From positions 1,034,181 through 1,098,180 of the forward strand of contig RDEW01000013.1 in assembly GCA_011109175.1 (NCBI GenBank): DNA of 64,000 bases, read 5' to 3'. Shown piece after piece: positions 56,853-64,000 of this stretch (its first letter is position 1; the number at the start of each line of letters is the position of its first letter). The translations under genes and the position numbers were made by a program. This stretch comes from Dicyema japonicum (Eukaryota; Dicyemida; Rhombozoa; Dicyemidae). The notes beneath the pieces are model-generated. The model was not told where the DNA came from. It did no database searches and saw nothing but the letters and a program-made list of their open reading frames with translations.

Positions 56853-58918
56853 GGACCTTACGTCCACTTACACCTCGGAAGCTGGACGGTGTCTTGTCAA
56901 ATCAATTACGGACCTAATCAGAAAAATGGTTAACGGCGACATCCCAAAATATGCCAGAGAATTGCTCTTCTCTGCAAGGCTACTTGCTTTCAATAAACCC
57001 AACGGAGGAATCGCCCCATTGCGGTCGGGAACTATTTTAGAAGACTTGCAGCAAAAGTAGCATCGACCATGGTGAGCAGACAACTCGGAGAGGAGTTCTT
57101 TCCTAAACAAATGGGTGTTAGTATCCAGAACGGATGTGAGGTTGCGGTTCATGCAGCAAGGCGTTTCTTCACACAGAAAAATATTTCAAATGAATGCATT
57201 GGAATCAAGTTGGACATAACGAATGCCTTTAATTCTCTCAGAAGAGACGAAATTATGAAAACGTGTTGGAAGAGGGCTCCAAAGCTTTTCCCTCTTGTCA
57301 ATCTATCCTATGGGGAAGATACGTCTTTGGTTTTTGAAAATGAAATTATTAAATCAAAAACGGGTGTACAACAAGGAGATCCGCTCGGACCTCTATTATT
57401 TGCCTTGACCATTGATGAGGTTGTGAGTCAATTGATGCTCAGCTAAATCTCTGGTACCTCGATGATGCCACAATTGGAGGATCGTTCAAAGAAACATACA
57501 ATTCATTACGTAAAGCGTTACCCGCTTTAAAACATTTGGGCTTGGACATCAATGTTAACAAATCAGAGCTAATAAATGTCTCATATCCATACACCGACTT
57601 CCTCTCTATCAAGGAGTCTTTTGAAGAACTGCTTCCTGGGATCCCGACTGTGCCAGTTGATAAATTATATTTCCTCGGATGCCCACTCAGCGAAGAAGAA
57701 CTCAAGAACCATCTACTTTCCAAAAATGAAGAATTAACACGCCTTGCGAAAAGATTGTCATGTCTCGACTCTCACACATCTTTCTTCTAATGAGAAACAA
57801 CATCGGACTACCCAAGCTTTTATATCTACTCCGATGTTCACCCTGCTACGAACAATATGACATTCTACTTTCAATGGACAAGTCTCTCAAGCAAACAGTC
57901 GAGTCAATAATTAACGTCCGCTTCGACGAACTTGGTTGGAAACAATGCAAGCTTCCCTCTGGATTTGGGGGTGTCGGAATGAGATCGGCGCTGGAGGTTG
58001 CGTACCCGGCATACCTATCATCTCTCTCAAGCTGCAGTCATTTGACACGGCAAGTCCTTCATAACACAATTGGACTTTGCTGGAATGAGTCATTTGACGA
58101 AGCTTGTCGGAAATGGAACGGGTCCGGACTCAAAATCCCAGAAGACACAACGAAGCAAAGAAATTGGGATGACATTGTCTGCTCCAAAATTTTGAAGACC
58201 TTAAGAAAGAAGCAAATCAACATCGTCTGGCTTGTTTGGTGTCAGCTTCAAGTCGAGGGAGTGGAGCATGGCTTGGTGCAATACCTTGCCCAAACCTCGG
58301 GACCTTTTTGGACGACGATTCTTTGAGGATTGGAATCGGACAAAGGCTGGGACTAGACGTTTGCCAGGAGCACCGATGCCGATGCGGGAAAACAGTCGAT
58401 GCGAAAGGATTGCACCGCTGTCCTGCAGAAGAAGCGCCGGAAGGGGACCACGTCATGCTGCTCTGAATGATGTGATCGTCAGAGCTCTGAAGGCTTCAGG
58501 CTTCCCAGCACAGCTTGAACCAGTGGGTCTTGATCGAGGAGATGGGAAGAGACCTGACGGGATGACCCTTTTCCCCTTCACGTCTGGAAGATCTTTGGTC
58601 TGGGACGCAACTTGCATAGACACGTTCTCAAGCACGAACATTTTTAAATCTGTTCAGACACCTGGAGCAGCTGCTTCGACCGCGGAAAACCTAAAAATCA
58701 AGAAATATTCTTGCCTCGGGGATCGCTACCGATTTACTCCTGTTGCGACCGAATCATCGGGAGCCGTTGGTCCAATGACGGCTGAATTCTTGCAAGAACT
58801 CGGAGGATTGCTTGCCAGAAAGAAAAGGGATCAACGAGAAGGGCTATGGCTAAGACAAAAGATTGGAATAGCCATACTCGAGGGAACTCGTTCGAATCCA
58901 CGCAGCAGGCTTCCTTAA
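56853..58918 (+). pseudogene. YLDD/PD-D non-LTR retrotransposon, best copy, frame-shifted
   Basis: A reverse transcriptase and nuclease-like protein in several frames. Order: LLAFNKPNGGIAP; GIKLDITNAFNSL (motif A, 57203); TGVQQGDPLGPLLF (B, 57361); WYLDDATIGG (C, about 57451); GLDINVNKSEL (D); FGGVGMRSA; a cluster [20 protein letters not shown]; then KRPDGMTLFPFTSGRSLVWD followed by ATCID, a PD...D core like a restriction-type endonuclease; then VGPMTAEFLQELGGLLARKK and a stop. At least four shifts (near 57030, 57440, 57770, 58310). The C-terminal 228 codons are intact. The layout is known from cnidarian and other animal elements. It starts about 45 bp after the TRAPPC8 stop, same strand. Confidence 0.85.
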
Positions 58919-58949
58919 CTGATATTTGTTTAATTGTTAAAAAAAAATT

Positions 58950-59015
58950 TTAATTTAAAAAATCGCTGTTATTCGCGGAAACGCTTACTCCGTGATGTCA
59001 GCAGCCGCTCTCCCC
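58950..59015 (+). pseudogene. Tail fragment of a related LINE
   Basis: Reads AVIRGNAYSVMSAAALP, matching the very end of the 47200-47425 copy rather than the element just upstream. A second family member therefore ended or inserted here, after a poly-A-like stretch at 58938-58965. Confidence 0.55.
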
Positions 59016-59905
59016 ATAGTTAATAAATAATATTTTATTGTTAATAAATTTTTGTTTTAAAAAAAATTTAAAAAAAAAAAATTAAACTAAATTAATTTTA
59101 CTTTGAGGAATTTGAGTAGTTTCCTCTGACGCTCTCGATGCCATCCAGTCTTATGCGGATCTTTGGTGACCTTTGGATCATTGAGTCGATCTGACGGACC
59201 AGGTCGTCCGCCTGTGGGTCAAGGATTCCTGACTTCTCAACAGAAAAGGGACAAACAAATGATCTCTGAAATGTTTATGTACTTCCTTTTATTCTGATCC
59301 CAACTTGCGTAGTTTTAGTCCGAGCTGTTGTAGCCAAATTTTTCGGAGTGTACGTGTGAGCATACGTAGCAACCCAAACCAGGTTTCGACTATTAGCGAA
59401 TAGGAAAGTCATCATCTAGTTGGTGCATTTGGCATCCTTCTGGGAGAGACAAGTGTGAAACTAAATATCAACAGAATCTACCGTAAACGAGACAAGCTGA
59501 CGGGTTTTTTTCCTTTAAAATTTGGACATTGCTCTAATACAGGAAACACAAGTGTACACTTAACACCATACTAGTCGGTTCAAAAGATTCTCATTTATTC
59601 CCATGAATGGCATTATTCGAACAAACAGAGAATTCTCGATCGACACTGCTACCCAGGGAAGCTGGGACCCAATTGCGAGTAAAAAACGCTGGAAAGTGCG
59701 AAGACAGGAGATAACCAACACAGGCTTGCATGCATCATGTGGCCTGGCTTGAATGCCCATCATGTTCGTCTCTCGGAACACTCTCTGACGAAAAATTGCC
59801 CGAGGATCGGAGTGGCACTACAACTCGGATTGGATGCATGCCTGCGACAGATTCCGTTCTGGAGAGAACGTTAACAAAGAATGTCTACATACTCTTTCTT
59901 GCCGA
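59016..59905. other. Gap with one unassigned frame
   Basis: Apart from a frame at 59730-59966 with a C-x2-C pair (LECPSCSSLG), nothing is recognised. That frame ends in the repeat shared with the far side of the Jockey-like element (NPKPIYST). Confidence 0.35.
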
Positions 59906-59946
59906 CGGAGCGCGGGACCGAAATCCGAAACCAATTTATTCAACAG

Positions 59947-62330
59947 TAAGTAAGGAGTTAGTTTAAGTGGTATTTAAACGTGTCCGCCTATGCGGCCTGG
60001 ACACTTCCAATGCACCACGTCTCCATTTAGTCTCCTTCTATCGTCGGATCCCATCGATCCTTTTCTCTACAATATTTTTGACCAATGTTAGAATCTTGTC
60101 TTCTTCAGTACTGAGAACATCAGAAAGCCTTTTCCCCAAAGCCAACTTTATTGCTGACCTTCTGGTTTTTTCCATAAGTAACAATTCTTTCTTTTGGCAA
60201 AAGAAAAACCATGCTTCGCATCCATGTAGCAGCTCCGGAAGAATGACTCTCATGAAGATGAACAAGAAGGTCTCCAAGCTTACAAACAACTTTTTCGTAC
60301 ATAAAAGTGCTTGAAGCGCCTTCTTCCTTCTTCGTCTGATGTCCTCCGTGAAGGAACCTCTCCCGTCGATTACTACCCCTAGGTAGCGCAGTGAATTTAC
60401 TTTAGGAATCTCTAGTGAGTAAGGCTGGGTCTGATGCCTCCTTAGGCGACTGACTCTTAAATGGCTGGACTTCTCAGTGGACAGTCGCATCCCTCTCTTG
60501 GTGCACATCCGGTGGAGTTGGAAAGTCTGACAAGAATATGTTGAACAGAAGTGGGGTCAAGACAGAACCTTGTGGAACTCCCCTCTTCAGTATGATGTCT
60601 TTTGACATATTTGCTCCAACACGTACTTGGGAAGTCCGTCTGTTAGGAAGTCCTTTATCCACATGAAAAGTTTCTTTTGAATATCAGCTGCTGCTAGCCT
60701 TGATAGGAGGGCTTCGTGCCACACGCTATCAAAAGCCTTGGACAGATCTAAACATACCAGACTGATTCCTGACCTCTCAATACCATTGAATCTAACTGGT
60801 AGATGCAGTCCGTGCATGATTTTCCAGGTCTGAAGCCACGGAAACCACTTTCTTCTAAGTGGTCGTTAAGCCTTCTAAAGATAATTCAATCGATAATCTT
60901 GGAGATCGAACAGATGAGGCTATAGCTGAGTGGGTCCCTCCTCGATTTTCCCGGTTTCATTATCATTCTGACTATAGAAGATTTCCAGCGTTTTGGGACA
61001 TGGCCATGATGAATGCTTGCATTGAATATATTCTTCAGAATGGGAAATAGAGCCTCTAGGGCATTCGCGAACAATCTCATGCTTAGATGGTCAAGTCCTG
61101 GAGCGTTAGCCTTGCTTGTCATGATTGAAGTCATGACTTCTTCCGTAGTTATTTTCATTTCAGTATCTTTGAGATCGTCCAAACAGTAGGTTAAAATTTC
61201 ACGTGAAGAATCTAACATCTCCCTCGGAATAAGCTCCATCGGGTTGACCCCTGAATGCGGTCCAGTTGCTTCTTAAAGATATCTGGGGATTCTTCCATAG
61301 AACATAGTCTACCTTCTGGCTTGGTCAAGGATATTTTTGTGTCATTCCTTTTCTGGCCAATTATTATTTTATAGAACTTCCAGAACGAGGGGTCTTTGGT
61401 GTTTAGTTTACTTTCCTCTACCCTCAAACATTGTTCTTGAGATAGTCTTGTTCCTTCTTCAATGGCTTTCTTGATTATCTTCAATTGTCCGGTCAATGCA
61501 ATCCGGTCTATCCAGTCCACACATCTTCTGAGTTTGGTCCTCAGGCGATTCCTTTGATCGATCAAGGATTGAGAGCGAAAGACTGATGCTCTTTCCATGA
61601 TTGGTACTTGAGGATCTCCTCCTTGCGTAAAGCATTAAGTATGTCTCCATCATGATGGAGAGTTCATTGTCTATGATGTCGATTTCACTTCGGGAATAAT
61701 CTTTATCCTTCCAGTCTTTGAGGTTTCTTGATAAGTACCTTCTGTAGTGTTCTCAGTTTACTCTTGTTAGGTCGTAAACACAGAGTCCATGGGGTCTGGA
61801 GCTAGGTTCAATAACATCTCTTGGGGTATATGGTCACTCCCGATGTCCCACATGATCATCGGCTTCTCTAAATTAGTGTAGAGCACTGGTGACACCAGGA
61901 ACACCCCAAGCATGTCTCCCCCGTAGTGCGAGTAATGATTCGGTTTTTCCGATGTCAAAATCTCAAAGCCAGTCTGATTCCATCATCGTTAGTTCCGAGG
62001 CACCCATATTTAATGTTCTTGGCATTTAGATCACCCACTAGGATAGACATATCGTTTCTTGTGAAGAATTCTTCAATTTCTGTGGAGCCCTTTCTGAGGT
62101 CTTTTGAATACATTCTACCGGCGTGTATCCAACAGCCACAGCATATCACCTCGACGGAAACAAATTCACAGTGTGTATTCGCGGTATGGGGGAAGCAAGC
62201 TTCGCAACACACACCAAGATACAAAAATAAGCATTATATCTTGCCCCTTGTAAGGGCGTCCCAGATATAAAGCTGGAAAGAACTGTTGAATAAATTGGTT
62301 TCGGTTTCGGAGCACGGGACGTTCCCCGAG
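59947..62330 (-). pseudogene. Jockey/I-like LINE, degenerate, catalytic box deleted
   Basis: Minus strand from 62330: endonuclease with EFVSVEVICCGCWI, ILVGDLNAKNIKYGC and GSDHIPQEM; a linker (61598-61212) with WIDRIALTGQLKIIKKA; reverse transcriptase N-part (61239-60886) with SKANAPGLDHLSMRLF and KRWKSSIVRMIMKPGK; motif A LVCLDLSKAFDSVWHEALL; motif B LKRGVPQGSVLTPLLFNIF; then directly GMRLSTEKS and SLRYLGVVIDGRGSF. The YADD motif C and its surroundings are missing between FPTPP and MCTKRG. Thumb region RRSAIKLALGKRL follows. Frame shifts separate most blocks. About 40-bp inverted repeats bracket it. Confidence 0.82.
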
Positions 62331-62670
62331 CCATGACGTTTTCTACGGGCCTTCAGAGCCGGAGGGTTTTTTGTTCAACTGAAACCCTTCAGCTTGGACA
62401 GAGGCGATGGGAAGAAGCAAGATTAGTGTCATAATTCCAGCCTTCGCAATCCTGACTTCTTAACTAAAAAGTTTTACTAGTTTTCATTAAAAAAATTATA
62501 GCGAAAAAATTAAATATTAGAATTTTAACTAGCAAAGTTAAATTAAAAAAATTAAAACATGAAGATGTTTTCCCCAACTAATTATGTGACCCTGGTATTC
62601 CATATTACAGATACAAGGAATGTCCAGTGTTCCTTAGACGTTTCCACCGTTTTCCTGTATCTACTGAGTT
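62331..62670. other. AT-rich gap
   Basis: No recognised feature between the two LINE remnants. Confidence 0.35.
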
Positions 62671-62673
62671 TTT

Positions 62674-63027
62674 TTATAATGAAGAAATCGACCGATGGAA
62701 TTGATTTTGTCGTTTGATCCAACATCGAAACGATAGGTTCCGTTTATTGATTACAAGGCATTGAGGTGAGAAGAGTAGAGTTTTTTTGGCGATCGGCATG
62801 GGGTGTTTAAGCTTTTTGCTGCATGGGTGAGTGAAGATATGCCTCTTATAACAGGGATCTGACACGCCAGATCCTACGCTACAGTCCAGATTTAGTTGCA
62901 ATCTTGAAGTGGCGATCTGGATGTCCTGATCACATGACGCAATTACAATGTCGTCGGCATAAGTCAGAATAATATCATTGTCGGCGTCAGGATTGATCTT
63001 TTTTAGATTAAGAAAGGCAATTAACAA
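62674..63027 (-). pseudogene. LINE reverse transcriptase motif C fragment
   Basis: Open for 117 codons on the minus strand: DNDIILTYADDIVIASCDQD with an intact YADD, then IQIATSRLQLNLD, then noise. Only the palm core of another LINE; it ends 60 bp before composite E. Confidence 0.7.
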
Positions 63028-63084
63028 TAATCGATGCTGCTCACAAAAAACGAAGCAAAACTGAGTGTCCTTTACTGTTCTCTC

Positions 63085-64000
63085 TTCAATTAAACAATAA
63101 ATCGAAAGTTAATTTTTTCCATTTTTAATTTTTTGATGGCTAACCTAAATTTGCCAAAAAATTAATAAAATTATATAAAACAATGTTCACTGCGATTTTC
63201 TGTGTCTTATTTCTAAAAGTCAATTCCTATGAACTCCCTTATGAGAATTGTGGTATTAACTATTAAAAACATAAACTTAGAGGGAATGAGCAACACAGTC
63301 AGTGTTAGCGTCCACATCTATGATTCATTGATAGCCAGTGATGAAACAACTATCAGATATACTTTCGTGGCAGGTGGTTTGTGAGTTTGATTAGACTTTA
63401 ATTCGACTTCTTTTAGTGGAGTAATAAGTGTTGTTCCTGGGAGAACATGTCTTCGTGGCTACACATTCATAGGTTATCATCAAATCGAAAGAACTTTTAA
63501 TTGTCCGGTATGTCATTTGAGAAGTGGAAGACAAAATAAGTTCGATTTCATTAGAAAATTTTTAGCAGATTTACTGCTGGTTCTTTGTTTAAAAAATTAT
63601 AGCATCCCTGCATGGACATTAAACTCAAAATCGTGGATCAAATGGGTAATACCGTCGTTTGTGCTATTTTCCCGGTTCAGCTGAGACTGGAATAATTAGA
63701 TTAGTTCACTTTTGGGGTTAAAATCGGGTTTTTTGTTGATTAACTGACAATTTAATTTAAATTCAGGAAATAAGGACTGTTAATGGAGTACTTTATATAG
63801 GTCCCCCATAAAGCTTTAGCTCCTCCATTTATCTATTTGAGAGACTTATTCCAAATCTGGCAATCCCCTCTGTGATAACTTCAACTAAGCTTTTGTTAAT
63901 TAAATTCGAATGTGAACTCAAAAATACTTGATAAAAATATCCGCCCTTTTTTTAAATCTCATAAATGTCCGAATGTAAGTTTTTCCTGAAGGTCATTATT
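63085..64000 (+). repeat. Diverged relative of the composite repeat, copy E, cut by the window edge
   Basis: Shares with composites C and D the leader (TTAATAAAATTATATAAAAC), the secreted-protein gene, and the AT-rich 3' spacer (TTAATTTAAATT, then the CATAAAGCTT block and the CCGCC...TTTAAATCTCA block), but with many more differences. Whether the LINE and SINE parts follow cannot be seen. Confidence 0.75.
63183..63684 (+). CDS. Secreted-protein gene family, intact member, about 150 aa
   Basis: Predicted exported protein of unknown function. ATG at 63183 follows TTATATAAAACA. Signal peptide MFTAIFCVLFLKVNS. Removing introns of 28 nt (63253-63280, GTATTAAC...CTTAG) and 21 nt (63374-63394, GTGGTTTGTGAG...TTAG) gives an uninterrupted frame through SVSVHIYDSLIAS, DFNSTSFSGVISVVPGRTCL, RTFNCPVCHLRSGRQ (C-x2-C), LLVLCLKNYSIPAWTLNSK and WVIPSFVLFSRFS to TGA at 63682. 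All four repeat-borne copies end early or shift frame, yet keep traces of the last block, so this is the only complete copy here. The lack of stops through both tiny introns' joins supports a real gene. Strands: same as copies C and D, opposite to the LINE part. Confidence 0.6.

Overview
This window looks like AT-rich animal nuclear DNA with a few compact protein genes set in a large amount of decayed mobile DNA. The reading frames use the standard code, and no rRNA, complete tRNA or CRISPR array was seen. The most distinctive feature is intron size. In every recognisable host gene the frame is restored by removing GT...AG introns of mostly 21-25 nt. In metazoans introns this small are known from dicyemid mesozoans, so a dicyemid (Dicyema-like) genome is my best guess. 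That is an inference: no species marker is present.

Host genes recognised by homology from memory: the end of a SNAPC1 (SNAP43) gene at 11-692; a minimal tRNA-splicing endonuclease subunit (TSEN34-like) at 40037-40370; a C/EBP-like bZIP protein at 45540-45849; a nearly complete TRAPPC8 (Trs85) gene with about 16 tiny introns at 53131-56810; and a frame-broken SSBP/SSDP (LisH/LUFS) gene at 35371-35720. Several small unidentified genes also have coding structure (11662-12116, 28430-28633, 28642-28911, 40547-40940).

The rest is mobile DNA. There is a truncated R2/NeSL-type retrotransposon with an intact 686-codon frame (9421-11541). A second non-LTR family with a YLDD reverse transcriptase, a CxCG...H cluster and a PD...D C-terminal domain has its best copy at 56853-58918 and at least eight fragments elsewhere. 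Other remnants are Jockey/I-like elements (59947-62330 and others), RTE-like tails, a hAT-like transposase, a ZBED-like BED domain, a Tc1/IS630-like DDE transposase, a Gypsy-like integrase tail, a MULE-like MITE with a 10-bp target duplication, and a tRNA-derived SINE family with (TTA)n tails.

The most interesting structure is a composite repeat of about 3.5 kb. Two near-full copies lie at 17164-20772 and 30858-34427, a third in inverse orientation at 2130-5550, a partial copy at 5945-7680, and a diverged copy enters the right edge at 63085. Each full copy holds a tRNA-like SINE head, a LINE reverse transcriptase fragment, a long AT-rich spacer, a small secreted-protein gene on the opposite strand with two tiny introns, and a SINE body. 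The edge copy (63183-63684) reads as an intact 150-codon signal-peptide protein once introns of 28 and 21 nt are removed. The other four copies carry stops or frame shifts. This suggests a secreted-protein gene family being spread, and mostly broken, by a composite element.
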